NCBI GenBank assembly: GCA_934465295.1
Contig: CAKSKU010000016.1
Location: 1-64,000 of the forward strand
Length of the DNA stretch: 64,000 nt
DNA from: an uncultured Oscillospiraceae bacterium
GTDB taxonomy: Bacteria; Bacillota; Clostridia; Oscillospirales; Ruminococcaceae
Reading direction: 5' to 3'
Shown piece after piece: positions 33,872-42,250 of this stretch. The translations under genes and the position numbers were made by a program. Below the pieces are notes generated by a model. That model had not been told where the DNA came from. It worked only from the letters and a program-made list of their open reading frames with translations, and searched no databases. Positions within the stretch are counted from its first letter, which is position 1. Each line of letters opens with the position of its first letter.

Positions 33872-34522
33872 ATGGGACTTTTCAAAAAAAGCTCTCCCTT
33901 TAAAAATTCCGCCGCAGTTCTGGCGGACAGCGGCTTCACCGATGCTTATATCGATGCACTGAAAAAGGACATCGAGCCGCTCAAAAAACCGAAGGATATC
34001 GCAAAGGGGCAGAGCTTTCTCATAAATGCGCTCATCATTGCAGGCAGGCTCGAGGAGGCTTGCTCGCTCTATAAAAAATGCAGCGAGGAGGAACTTTTCG
34101 GTAAGCTGGAAAAAACGCTTTACCCGAACTTGCTCCACAACGTTATTTTTGCGTATTTTATACGGAACAAGTACAAGGACGCCGAGGCTGTATACAAGGA
34201 GAAAAACGAGATCGTTCTCAGCGATGCCTCCGATACGATGAAGCGAAGCCTTGCGCTCCATGAGTGTATGAACGGGCGGTATGAGAACGCCGTTACGGTG
34301 CTTGCAAAGCTTCTCGACAGCGACTGCAGGTTCGTTGACCTTTGCATAGTGAAAACGGTGCTGAAGCTTGATATGTTCAGCCGTGCGAATGAGCTTGCGG
34401 CGAATTTCGGCGAATACAAGGGCAGGAACGAGCTTGAAGCCGAGGCGCAGAAGCTTAAAAAGAAAATTTTTGACGGTCTTTCGCCGAAAGAAAAGGTCAG
34501 AGCCGTCAAAAGGGGCAAATAA
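33872..34522 (+). CDS. Soluble TPR-like helical protein
   Basis: A 216-residue protein predicted to be all-helical with TPR-like pairs (for example ALHECMNGRYENAVTVLAKL). It has no membrane helix or signal. The repeat region resembles the soluble part of the membrane protein encoded at 24945. GGCAGGGACG precedes the ATG; it follows the protease by 15 bases and precedes the decarboxylase-like gene by 7. Function unknown. Confidence 0.7.
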   Translation: MGLFKKSSPFKNSAAVLADSGFTDAYIDALKKDIEPLKKPKDIAKGQSFLINALIIAGRLEEACSLYKKCSEEELFGKLEKTLYPNLLHNVIFAYFIRNKYKDAEAVYKEKNEIVLSDASDTMKRSLALHECMNGRYENAVTVLAKLLDSDCRFVDLCIVKTVLKLDMFSRANELAANFGEYKGRNELEAEAQKLKKKIFDGLSPKEKVRAVKRGK

Positions 34523-34529
34523 AGGAAAA

Positions 34530-35879
34530 ATGACTACACCGATATACGATTTTGTCAAGGCTTATGCCGAGAGCGGCACTGTGAGAGGTCACATGCCCGG
34601 GCATAAGGGAAAAAACTGTTATAAAAGCTTGAAAAAAGCCGCAGGGAGCGAGATTTCTGCGGCTTTTCCGTATGATATAACGGAGATAAAGGGCGCAGAC
34701 GAGCTTTTTGAAGCCGACGGGATAATTGCGGAGAGCGAGAGGAACGCATCGGAGCTTTTCGGGACGTATGCAACGTTCTATTCCGCAGGCGGCTCAACGC
34801 TCTGCATACAGGCGATGCTTGCCGTTTGCGCAAGGCAGGGCGACAAGATAATCGCCGCCCGCAATTCGCACAAGGCTCTGCACAGTGCCTGCATTCTGCT
34901 CGGACTTTCGCCCGTGTGGATATATCCCGAATTTGAGGACGGCTCGGCTGTGAGCGGAAAAATAACTGCGGAGAGCGTGAAAAGGCTGCTCGGGGAAAAT
35001 CCCGATGCGGTCTGTGTTTATATCACCTCGCCCGACTATCTCGGCTCGGTCTCGGACGTAAAGTCGATAGCGGAAGCGGCGCACTCGTTCGGGAAGCCGC
35101 TCATAGTTGACAATGCTCACGGTGCGCACCTTGCTTTCCTTGAAGAAAGCATTCACCCTATCGCACTCGGCGCAGATCTTTGCTGTGACTCGGCGCATAA
35201 AACTCTTCCCGTGCTGACGGGAGGTGCGTATGTTCACGTTTCATCGGAAAAATATGCGGCGAAGGTCAAGGAGGCAATGGCGCTTTTCGGAAGTTCAAGC
35301 CCGTCCTATCTTATTTTGCAGTCGCTTGATCTTTGCAACAGATATCTTGCGGAGAATTTTAGAAGCGAGCTTTCGCAGACGGTGAAAAGGGTTGAAAAGC
35401 TCAAAAAGGACGTAAGCGGCTATGTTAGGATCGTTGAAAGTGAGCCGCTGAAGCTGACGATATATGCGCTCCCGAGCGGAATGATCGGGCGTGAGCTTGC
35501 TGACAGGCTGAGGGAGAGCAATATCGAACCGGAATATGCCGATGAAACGCACGTTATGCTGATGTTTTCTCCGCAGAATACGGAAAGCGACTTTGAACGT
35601 ATGAAAAATGCTCTTTGCAATATGATAATGCCAAGGATAAGGCTTATGCCGCCGTCATTTTCGATAGCTCCGCCGCCAAAGGCGATGGAGATGCGTGAGG
35701 CGTTTTTCTCCGAGACGGAGACCGTAAAGGTCGATAAAGCACTCGGCAGGATATGCGCACGGACGGAGACTATCTGCCCCCCGTGTGTGCCTGCGGCGGC
35801 TTGCGGAGAAATTTTTGACGAAAACACAATAAAAATTTTAAAAATGTATAGCATTTCGGAAGTAAATGTGGTAAAATAA
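34530..35879 (+). CDS. Orn/Lys/Arg decarboxylase-family PLP enzyme
   Basis: A 449-residue fold-type I PLP enzyme. HMPGHKG (21-27) is the family opening; DNAHGAH (194-200) and SAHKTLPVLTG with the PLP lysine Lys224 form the cofactor site. Close to the short YaaO-type arginine/lysine decarboxylases found beside holB in Bacillus. ATG 34530 is chosen because AAAGGA lies six bases upstream. The substrate, arginine or lysine, cannot be told by eye; polyamine synthesis is the usual role. Confidence 0.9.
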   Translation: MTTPIYDFVKAYAESGTVRGHMPGHKGKNCYKSLKKAAGSEISAAFPYDITEIKGADELFEADGIIAESERNASELFGTYATFYSAGGSTLCIQAMLAVCARQGDKIIAARNSHKALHSACILLGLSPVWIYPEFEDGSAVSGKITAESVKRLLGENPDAVCVYITSPDYLGSVSDVKSIAEAAHSFGKPLIVDNAHGAHLAFLEESIHPIALGADLCCDSAHKTLPVLTGGAYVHVSSEKYAAKVKEAMALFGSSSPSYLILQSLDLCNRYLAENFRSELSQTVKRVEKLKKDVSGYVRIVESEPLKLTIYALPSGMIGRELADRLRESNIEPEYADETHVMLMFSPQNTESDFERMKNALCNMIMPRIRLMPPSFSIAPPPKAMEMREAFFSETETVKVDKALGRICARTETICPPCVPAAACGEIFDENTIKILKMYSISEVNVVK

Positions 35880-35970
35880 AAAAGGGAGTACCCAAATTAC
35901 ATATTACCGTGACTTTTCGCACGGAACGATCGGGCTTTCCGACCGCATAAAACCGAAAGGACAGATAGAA

Positions 35971-36297
35971 ATGAAACTTATATATGCTATCGTAAACAAT
36001 GATGACAGCCACGCTGTTTCATCTAACCTTACAAAGTCAGGCTTTTCCGCTACGAAGCTCGCTTCAACGGGCGGCTTCCTTATGGCGGGAAACACAACGT
36101 TCCTCGTTTGCTCCGAGGACAGTCAGGTCGATGAGATAATCGACATCATAAAGCATTGCTCGAGAAGAAGAAAGCAGTATGTTCCTGCTTCGACAATGGG
36201 CGGCGTTGATATGCAGTCAACATCTTTTCCGCTCGAAGTTCCCGTCGGCGGCGCAACTATTTTCGTCACCGATATCGAACGTTTTGAAAAGGTATGA
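35971..36297 (+). CDS. darA: Cyclic-di-AMP-binding PII-like protein DarA
   Basis: A 108-residue protein of the DarA/YaaQ family (KLIYAIVNNDD.., LASTGGFLMAGNTTFL). These trimers bind c-di-AMP. The order decarboxylase-darA-holB-ricT is the Bacillus yaaO-yaaQ-holB-yaaT order. It overlaps holB by four bases (ATGA). The upstream 90 bases hold two small stem-loops (CCGTG/CACGG and TCGG/CCGA). Confidence 0.93.
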   Translation: MKLIYAIVNNDDSHAVSSNLTKSGFSATKLASTGGFLMAGNTTFLVCSEDSQVDEIIDIIKHCSRRRKQYVPASTMGGVDMQSTSFPLEVPVGGATIFVTDIERFEKV

Positions 36298-37271
36298 GCA
36301 TAAAGACTTTATACGGTAAAGCGAGCGTTACCGAGCCGATAAGGGCAATGGTAACGCACGGACGAACTGCTCACGGCTTTCTGCTGACGGGTGAAAAGGG
36401 CGTCGGAAAAAAGACCTGCGCACTTTATATCGCAAAATCTATCCTCTGTGAAAACAGTCGGGACGGCGTTCCCTGCGGAGTCTGCCGCCAGTGCAAAAGG
36501 ATAGACGAGGGAACTCACCCCGATGTGATAACTCCGGAGCGGAGCGGCAAAACGCTCGTATATAAAGCGGAAACCATACGCGAAATGTACGACGATGCTT
36601 ACACGATGCCGAACGACTGCGATGCTAAGATATACATTCTTCCCGACTGCGAAAGCCTGCAGGAGAGAACGCAGAATATCCTTTTAAAGCTGATAGAGGA
36701 GCCGCCCGACTATGCGTATTTCATCTTCACGGCACAGAGCAAGGGAACATTTCTCCCGACGATACTTTCACGAGTTATAACGCTCGGCATATCCGAATGC
36801 AGTGATGAGGAATGTGCGGCGGCACTTCGTGAAAAGGGCGTTTACACCGAGGAGCAGATACAGAGCGCAGTCGAAGCCTTTCACGGAAACATCGGACGGT
36901 GCGAGAGCTGTCTTGACGGTGAGGGACTTGAAGCTGCCGAGCTTTGCAGGAAGATCGTTGCCTGTATGGCTTCATCGGACGAATACGGACTTTGCAGAGT
37001 TCTTGCGGGAATGGGCGAGAACCGTGACAATGTAAAGGATATCCTTGTGATGCTCGACAAGGTGATGCGTGATGTCTGCGAGGTGCGGCTATACGGCGAA
37101 AATGCCGTTTTCATCGGCTGTTGTAAAGACGGCGCAAAAAAGCTTGCGGAAAGAATGTCTTTCAAAAAAGCGCTTCATATTCACGAAATTATCGGAAAGA
37201 ATATAAATTACTGCAATGCAAATATAAATGTACCGCTGGCGATGTCTGCGCTTTGCGGTGAAATAATTTGA
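36294..37271 (+). CDS. holB: DNA polymerase III delta-prime subunit
   Basis: A 325-residue clamp-loader subunit. GEKGVGKKT (33-41) is the P-loop region and CGVCRQC (61-67) belongs to the zinc module. LIEEPP near residue 133 is typical of this AAA+ group. Its start overlaps the darA stop, so the two are coupled. Confidence 0.93.
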   Translation: MSIKTLYGKASVTEPIRAMVTHGRTAHGFLLTGEKGVGKKTCALYIAKSILCENSRDGVPCGVCRQCKRIDEGTHPDVITPERSGKTLVYKAETIREMYDDAYTMPNDCDAKIYILPDCESLQERTQNILLKLIEEPPDYAYFIFTAQSKGTFLPTILSRVITLGISECSDEECAAALREKGVYTEEQIQSAVEAFHGNIGRCESCLDGEGLEAAELCRKIVACMASSDEYGLCRVLAGMGENRDNVKDILVMLDKVMRDVCEVRLYGENAVFIGCCKDGAKKLAERMSFKKALHIHEIIGKNINYCNANINVPLAMSALCGEII

Positions 37272-37347
37272 TGCCGCAGGAAGCGGCTGTGGAAAGGTCG
37301 GAATGTTTTGAACGGCTTTTCCGAAAATAAAAACGAAAGGACGAAAA

Positions 37348-38214
37348 ATGGCGGAAATTATCGGAGTGCGCTTTAAGAGCGCAGGCAAAGTTTATTATTT
37401 TTCACCGGGAAAGCAGAAGCTTTCTGTCGGCGAAAAAGTCATAGTTGAAACGGCGAGAGGCGTTGAATGCGGCGAGGTCGCACTTGCAAACAAGCAGGTC
37501 GATGACAGCAGGATCGTCAAGCCGTTAAAGGACATTATCCGAAAGGCGACCGAGGCTGACCTTAAAACGGTCGAGCAGAACAAGCAGAAGGAAAAGGACG
37601 CTTTCAGGATATGTCAGGAAAAGATAGCGGCGCACAAGCTGGATATGAAGCTTGTCGATGTTGAATGTACATTTGACAACAACAAGATACTCTTCTATTT
37701 CACGGCGGAAACGAGAGTTGACTTCCGTGAGCTTGTAAAGGATCTTGCGTCCGTGTTCAGAACGAGGATAGAGCTTCGCCAGATAGGTGTTCGTGACGAA
37801 GCAAAGCTTCTCGGCGGACTTGGAATATGCGGAAGAGAATTCTGCTGCAAGTCATTCCTCGGCGATTTTCAGCCTGTTTCTATCAAGATGGCAAAGGAAC
37901 AGGGACTTTCGCTCAACCCGACGAAGATATCGGGAACGTGCGGACGCCTGATGTGCTGCCTGAAGCACGAGCAGGAAGCGTATGAGGACTTGCTCAAAAC
38001 GACGCCCAAGGTCGGAGCTTATGTCAGCACGAACAAGTTCAAGGGCCATGTTGAGGAGGTAAATCTTCTCACGGGCAAACTCAAGGTCAAGCCCGAAAAA
38101 TCGGACGATCCGCCGGCAGTATTCGACAAGTCTGAGGTAACGGTCATTCGTGACGGCAAGATAAAGGTCGATCGTGACGAGGTAAAAGCGCTTAAGTCGC
38201 TTGAAGATAAATAA
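37348..38214 (+). CDS. ricT: PSP1-domain protein RicT
   Basis: A 288-residue PSP1/YaaT protein with the cysteine motifs GICGREFCC and GTCGRLMCCLKHE that hold an iron-sulfur cluster in the Ric complex. In Bacillus RicT acts with RicA and RicF on RNase Y mRNA maturation; those partners are not in this window. AAAGGACG precedes the ATG. Confidence 0.93.
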   Translation: MAEIIGVRFKSAGKVYYFSPGKQKLSVGEKVIVETARGVECGEVALANKQVDDSRIVKPLKDIIRKATEADLKTVEQNKQKEKDAFRICQEKIAAHKLDMKLVDVECTFDNNKILFYFTAETRVDFRELVKDLASVFRTRIELRQIGVRDEAKLLGGLGICGREFCCKSFLGDFQPVSIKMAKEQGLSLNPTKISGTCGRLMCCLKHEQEAYEDLLKTTPKVGAYVSTNKFKGHVEEVNLLTGKLKVKPEKSDDPPAVFDKSEVTVIRDGKIKVDRDEVKALKSLEDK

Positions 38215-38235
38215 GTTTTTGGAGGGACAGTTTTT

Positions 38236-38619
38236 ATGATCATCAAAAAAATTATTGAAACAAAAAGATTTATCGATGGAGCTAAGGATATGTTTGAAGA
38301 TAAGTGGGACAGCACCAAGGCAGCCCTTAACAGCACAAAGGAAAAGCTTTACGACACCAAGGCAAAGCTTGCTCAGTACAATGTAAAGAAGGTCAGAGCT
38401 ATTGCTGTCACTCTCGGAGTTATCAGCATCGTTCTTTCCTCGGCTGCGCTTGCGGTATCGATCGTTGCGCTCGTTAAGTCCTGCAAGGCTAAGAAAAAGG
38501 CAAAGGTCGATGATTACAGCTACTACATCGACGACCCAGACGATATCGAGAGTTACAGTCTCGGCGTTGACAACAAGAAGATCGATGAAAATGATCTTCC
38601 CGAGGATAACGAGGACTGA
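38236..38619 (+). CDS. Small membrane protein with amphipathic N-terminus
   Basis: A 127-residue protein: a charged helical segment (1-52, with repeated STKxxL/DTKAKL blocks), one membrane helix (about 55-82), a basic CKAKKKAK stretch and an acidic tail. GGAGGGACAG precedes the ATG. It lies 21 bases after ricT and before a terminator, so it closes that operon. Function unknown. Confidence 0.75.
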   Translation: MIIKKIIETKRFIDGAKDMFEDKWDSTKAALNSTKEKLYDTKAKLAQYNVKKVRAIAVTLGVISIVLSSAALAVSIVALVKSCKAKKKAKVDDYSYYIDDPDDIESYSLGVDNKKIDENDLPEDNED

Positions 38620-38666
38620 TTTCTGACACGAAGGGAATCTGACAAATCGACGAAGAATAATAATGA

Positions 38667-38698
38667 CCCCTGCGAACAATGCGCAGGGGTTTCTTTTC
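38667..38698 (+). terminator. Terminator of the darA-ricT operon
   Basis: ACCCCTGCG pairs with CGCAGGGGT around AACAATG, followed by TTCTTTT. The next gene starts 11 bases later. Confidence 0.85.
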
Positions 38699-38708
38699 GG
38701 AGAATATT

Positions 38709-39218
38709 ATGGAGATAAAAATAAAGCTTCAGAACGATGAGATAGCCGAGAAAGCATGTGGTTTCGCCCGAAATATGAACGGCGCAGAGAATGCGGAGTA
38801 TGATGGGGAAGAAATAACGGTAACGCTTTCGCCGAACGGCTCGGAAAATGTCGTCAGGACCGCAGTTGAGGGCTATATCGAAGCGATGGGCGGCAGAACG
38901 GACGGAGAAAAAGCCGAAAAATCGCATTCAAGGCTGAAAACCGTGCTTAAAATAGTCACAGCGGCTCTGCTTGCGGCAGTCGGAGCAGTTACAGCACATT
39001 TCGGGGCGGAAACAACCTCACTGTTCCTTTATATTGCGGCGTATATCATCATTATCTGGGACATATTTCTGTCCATTGCTGAAAATATAAAGGCAAAACG
39101 CCGCCCGAAATTAGCACAAACGGCGGTGGGCGTTCTTACGCTTGTAATGTTTGTTATGGGGCTTTACATACCTGCGATCGTTATTGCGGCAGTGGGGGGG
39201 TGTTTAATTCGGAATTAG
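38709..39218 (+). CDS. Membrane protein whose C-terminus lies in a heptamer repeat
   Basis: A 169-residue protein: an N-terminal domain of about 75 residues followed by three membrane helices (about 80-100, 103-122, 139-160). The arrangement recalls the metal-binding-domain part of P-type ATPases, but no ATPase core is present. ATG 38709 has GGAG seven bases upstream. Its last residues LIRN and the TAG stop are encoded by AATTCGG/AATTAGG heptamers, so the end of the reading frame was set by the repeat. Function unknown. Confidence 0.7.
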   Translation: MEIKIKLQNDEIAEKACGFARNMNGAENAEYDGEEITVTLSPNGSENVVRTAVEGYIEAMGGRTDGEKAEKSHSRLKTVLKIVTAALLAAVGAVTAHFGAETTSLFLYIAAYIIIIWDIFLSIAENIKAKRRPKLAQTAVGVLTLVMFVMGLYIPAIVIAAVGGCLIRN

Positions 39219-39238
39219 GAATGCGGAATTCGGAATTA
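39206..39238. repeat. AATTCGG heptamer array (4.7 units)
   Basis: Units AATTCGG, AATTAGG, AATGCGG, AATTCGG and a final AATTA. The TAG inside the second unit is the stop codon of the preceding gene. A segment GCTCAACTTTG just downstream is the inverse of CAAAGTTGAGC beside the array at 685-717. Confidence 0.85.
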
Positions 39239-39325
39239 TTTGTATCGCTCAACTTTGTTTCGGCGAAGCCTTTGGGTACTCTCCGCAGTTATTATAAAGC
39301 AAAATAATTATCAATTAAAAAAGTC

Positions 39326-39362
39326 GGCTCAATTCACATTTTTGTTAAATGCGAATTGAGCC
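39326..39362. repeat. Hairpin repeat with CAATTCACA ends, short copy 3
   Basis: GGCTCAATTCACATTT pairs with AAATGCGAATTGAGCC with one mismatch and a 5-base loop. It keeps the arms of the 77-78 base copies but lacks the centre. Confidence 0.65.
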
Positions 39363-39423
39363 ATATTATTTACTTAAACAAACTTATCCTTGAAGCTTCA
39401 ACGAAAAGCTAACAAAGTAAAAT

Positions 39424-39456
39424 AATTATCAATTATCAATTCTCAATTGTCAATTA
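39424..39456. repeat. AATTATC heptamer array in the 3' end of a kinase-like gene
   Basis: Units AATTATC, AATTATC, AATTCTC, AATTGTC and AATTA. The minus-strand stop codon (complement of 39450-39452) and the last residues (IIN) of the kinase-like protein lie in it. A two-unit fragment is at 39306-39317. Confidence 0.85.
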
Positions 39457-40061
39457 ATTATGTGGTTTTTCAGTGCTGCGCAGATTATATCCGCAGTTCC
39501 GTCTATGCCGAATATTTCGCTGTTGAGTGTGATGTTATAGCTTTCGTGTGCCGACCACTTTTTATCGGTGTAGAAATCATAGTAAAGCTTACGCTGCTTA
39601 TCGTGGCGCTTTATCTTTGATGCGGCTTCGGATTCGCTTATCTTATCACGCTCCATTGTGCGCTTTATCCTTGCTTCGAGCGGTGCATAGATGAATACCG
39701 ACAGCAGCTCGCAGTCAAAGTTGCGGAGTATGTAGTCCGAGCATCTGCCAACGATAACTGCATCCTCGGTTTTGGCGATATCCTTGATTATCTCGCTCTG
39801 TGCATTGAAAATTGCATCATTCGTGCAGAGGTTTATGCCCATTGCTGCGCCCGACTGACTCATTGCGGCATAATACCACGGATTGGCTGCCTTTTCATCG
39901 GCTTCCTTGACAACGCTGTGGCTCATTCCGCTTTTTTCTGCGGCAAGGTCGAGCAGCTTTCTGTCATAATATGCATAGCCGAGCTTTTCAGCAACTTTTT
40001 CACCGATGAGATGTCCTCCGCTTCCAAACTGACGGCCGATCGTAATTATCTTTTTACTCAT
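39450..40061 (-). CDS. Cytidylate kinase-like protein
   Basis: A 203-residue P-loop protein of the cytidylate-kinase-like group. The phosphate loop is IGRQFGSGGHLIG (8-20), and VIVGRCSDYIL and KRTMERDKISE follow. True CMP kinase (Cmk) has a different loop, so the substrate is unknown. AAGGAGGAG lies upstream. The C-terminal residues and the stop are inside an AATTATC heptamer array. Confidence 0.85.
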   Translation of the reverse strand: MSKKIITIGRQFGSGGHLIGEKVAEKLGYAYYDRKLLDLAAEKSGMSHSVVKEADEKAANPWYYAAMSQSGAAMGINLCTNDAIFNAQSEIIKDIAKTEDAVIVGRCSDYILRNFDCELLSVFIYAPLEARIKRTMERDKISESEAASKIKRHDKQRKLYYDFYTDKKWSAHESYNITLNSEIFGIDGTADIICAALKNHIIN

Positions 40062-40213
40062 AAATATCTCCTCCTTGGAGAGAAATTTCTCTGTAACTGT
40101 ATTATATCATATATGCACATAAAATGCAAGTGCTTTTATAAAATCTTTGTACAGTTTACCATAAGCAGCGCCTTGCTTTCGTGCAAAATTGCTTTATTTC
40201 GTCACTTTGTACA

Positions 40214-40242
40214 TTGTAAAAAACGGATTTCAATGGTATAAT
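40214..40242 (+). promoter_or_regulatory. Promoter of azlCD
   Basis: TTGTAA (40214-40219), 17 bases, TATAAT (40237-40242), 78 bases before azlC. Confidence 0.75.
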
Positions 40243-40320
40243 TATAAAGCTGCCTTATGGAGAGTTCCATGGCGGCGGTTTAAGTTAAGATCAAGGCGTT
40301 TTATGAAAAGGGAGAAATAA

Positions 40321-41046
40321 ATGGGCAGCACAAAACTTTCGGAATATAAATTCACCGACGGTCTGCGCGACGGGATACCGATAGGACTCGGCTATCTTTC
40401 CGTTTCGTTCAGCTTCGGCATCGCAGCCGCAGGAAAGGGTATATCTATCTTTTCCGCACTGCTTATCTCAATGACGAACCTCACCTCGGCAGGACAGCTC
40501 GCAGGTCTCGGCATCATTGCGGCGGGCGGAACGCTTATCGAGATGATACTCACGCAGCTTGTCATCAATATGAGATATGCGCTCATGAGCATTTCACTCA
40601 CGCAGAAGCTTGACGGCAGCTTTACCGTCGGACACCGTCTCGGGACTTCGTTCGGTATGACGGATGAGATCTTTGCAGTCGCCGCAGGAAAAAAGGGCGA
40701 GATCGGCGTTAAATATATGTACGGGCTGATACTGATACCGTTTATATGCTGGAGTCTGGGAACGCTCCTTGGTGCAGCCGCAGGCAATATCCTCCCCGAT
40801 ATGCTCAAATCCGCACTCGGAATAGCGATCTACGGTATGTTCCTTGCAATATTTATTCCGCCTGCAAGGAAGTCGGTCGGCGTTTTCTCGGTGGTCGCAT
40901 TTTCAGCCGCAATGAGCTGCTGCTTCAAGTACATACCCGTTTTCTCGGGGATATCGAGCGGATTCTCCATAATTATATGCGCACTGACAGCGTCCGTCCT
41001 CGGCGCACTTATCTTCCCCAAAAAGGAGGACGAGACCGATGCCTGA
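40321..41046 (+). CDS. azlC: Branched-chain amino acid exporter large subunit AzlC
   Basis: A 241-residue membrane protein of the AzlC family with the conserved FTDGLRDGIPIGLGYLSVSF opening and about seven to eight helices. With AzlD it exports branched-chain amino acids and analogues. It overlaps azlD by eight bases. Confidence 0.93.
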   Translation: MGSTKLSEYKFTDGLRDGIPIGLGYLSVSFSFGIAAAGKGISIFSALLISMTNLTSAGQLAGLGIIAAGGTLIEMILTQLVINMRYALMSISLTQKLDGSFTVGHRLGTSFGMTDEIFAVAAGKKGEIGVKYMYGLILIPFICWSLGTLLGAAAGNILPDMLKSALGIAIYGMFLAIFIPPARKSVGVFSVVAFSAAMSCCFKYIPVFSGISSGFSIIICALTASVLGALIFPKKEDETDA

Positions 41047-41359
41047 ACTTAAAATTTTAGTGTATATCCTCACAATGGCACTCGTTACATACCTTATAAG
41101 AATGATACCGTTTGTCCTTTGCAGGAAGAAAATACAGTCGAAATTCCTCAGGAATATGCTTTACTATGTGCCGTATGCAGTCCTCGGTGCGATGACGATA
41201 CCTGCGATACTCTATTCCACATCGAGCATTGTTTCAGCCGTTGTCGGACTCGGGGCAGCACTGTTCTTTGCGTTTAAAAACAAATCGCTGATAGTCGTTG
41301 CCATTGCAGCCTGCGCAGGAGCTTTTCTTACGGAGCTTGTGATGAGCCTTGCTTTTTAG
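41039..41359 (+). CDS. azlD: Branched-chain amino acid exporter small subunit AzlD
   Basis: A 106-residue membrane protein with four helices; TYLIRMIPFVL at about 18-28 is the family signature. It is translationally coupled to azlC and followed by a strong terminator. Confidence 0.92.
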   Translation: MPELKILVYILTMALVTYLIRMIPFVLCRKKIQSKFLRNMLYYVPYAVLGAMTIPAILYSTSSIVSAVVGLGAALFFAFKNKSLIVVAIAACAGAFLTELVMSLAF

Positions 41360-41382
41360 GATATATAATAGTATAAAAAAGC

Positions 41383-41418
41383 AGCCGCCGCAGTTCATTT
41401 CAAACTGCGGCGGCTTTG
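41383..41418 (+). terminator. Terminator of azlCD
   Basis: AGCCGCCGCAGTT pairs perfectly with AACTGCGGCGGCT around TCATTTC, followed by TTGTG and preceded by AAAAAA, so it may also work on the minus strand. Confidence 0.9.
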
Positions 41419-41432
41419 TGTCACCTGCTGAG

Positions 41433-41693
41433 ATGTCGGACTAAGTTGTTTTACTAAGCTGTTAAACCAAGCTGCTAACTTTGATGACGTACTAAGCTGT
41501 CAAACTAAGTTGTTAAACTTTGATGTCTGTCATTGATGTCATTATGTATTGCCGTTCATGATGTCTTAACCTGATGTCTTTGAATCCTGTCGGAACGTGA
41601 TGTCGATATTCAAATGTCCTTCGTGATGTCATTTCGTGCTGTCGGGATCAAATGTCGGGTAAAAATGTCATTCCTGCTGTCGTTCGTGATGTC
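41433..41693. repeat. Array of about 21 degenerate 13-bp units with NTGTC core
   Basis: Five-base cores start at 41433, 41446, 41459, 41472, 41484, 41497, 41510, 41523, 41536, 41549, 41561, 41574, 41587, 41600, 41614, 41626, 41639, 41652, 41665, 41677 and 41689. The steps are 12, 13 or 14 bases, mostly 13. Thirteen cores are ATGTC or CTGTC from 41561 on; earlier ones include TTGTT, CTGTT, CTGCT and ATGAC. The bases just before the core are often AAG, TTG or GTG. The left part is more degenerate than the right part. On the minus strand the core reads GACAT or GACAG. Confidence 0.8.
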
Positions 41694-41720
41694 TTTATTT
41701 TGTTTAATTAAACACTTGAA

Positions 41721-42218
41721 TTATTCCTCGGTCTTGTCGGTTTCGATAACTTCGCCTTCAAGAACCTCGGGCTTTTCCTCTGCTGCTTCGGCAGCTTCGG
41801 GGCTTGCTGTTTCGGTCTGCTCTGTTTCTTCGGCAGGCTCTTCCTCCTTGGGAGGCTCGGGCTTTACAAGCTTTGCGCCGCAGTGGCCGCAGTATGAATT
41901 TTCGATAGGACATTCAGCACCGCACTCTACGCACTTTACTGCACCCTTGAGGGAGAGTATCTGCGCTTTCATCTCGTCGATAGAGCTGAGAGCTTCTGTT
42001 ATCTCGTTTACAGTGTCTGCGATATCTGCATCGGGAGCGTCCTTATACTTATTATAATAGAACTCGCCGATGGCGGAATAATTCGCACGGACAACGCCCT
42101 CTTTGGAGAGGATCTTGCTGTTAAGTCTTGCGGTTTCGCCTACAAGCTTTGTTTTTTCGCTGACTACTTTACCTGTTTCGCTGATAGTTTTGCTGATTTT
42201 TTCGATTACATCGTTCAT
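41721..42218 (-). CDS. Zinc-ribbon protein with helical N-terminus
   Basis: A 165-residue protein: a helical, Ser/Lys/Glu-rich N-terminal part (1-95), a zinc ribbon CVECGAECP..CGHCGAK (about 96-118) and an acidic Pro/Glu/Thr tail. ATG 42218 is chosen because CAGGAGGAAA lies at the right distance. The palindromic promoter at 42317-42357 gives it a leader of about 100 bases. No membrane helix. Function unknown; the layout is shared by many clostridial stress or envelope-associated proteins without clear role. Confidence 0.8.
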   Translation of the reverse strand: MNDVIEKISKTISETGKVVSEKTKLVGETARLNSKILSKEGVVRANYSAIGEFYYNKYKDAPDADIADTVNEITEALSSIDEMKAQILSLKGAVKCVECGAECPIENSYCGHCGAKLVKPEPPKEEEPAEETEQTETASPEAAEAAEEKPEVLEGEVIETDKTEE

Positions 42219-42250
42219 TATGTTTTCCTCCTGTCTAAAGTAGGTGTTTA

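Larger units (their letters stand above)
41360..41720. other. Gene-free convergent region with terminator and 13-bp array
   Basis: Between the convergent azlD and zinc-ribbon genes. It contains the azlD terminator and then the periodic NTGTC array that fills almost all the remaining space. No reading frame here has coding character, and a 13-bp period would change frame at each unit. Confidence 0.8.

Noticed and set aside
41433..41693. CRISPR array as explanation of the periodic signal
   Set aside because: The period is 13 bases, the conserved part only five bases, and no cas genes are near.
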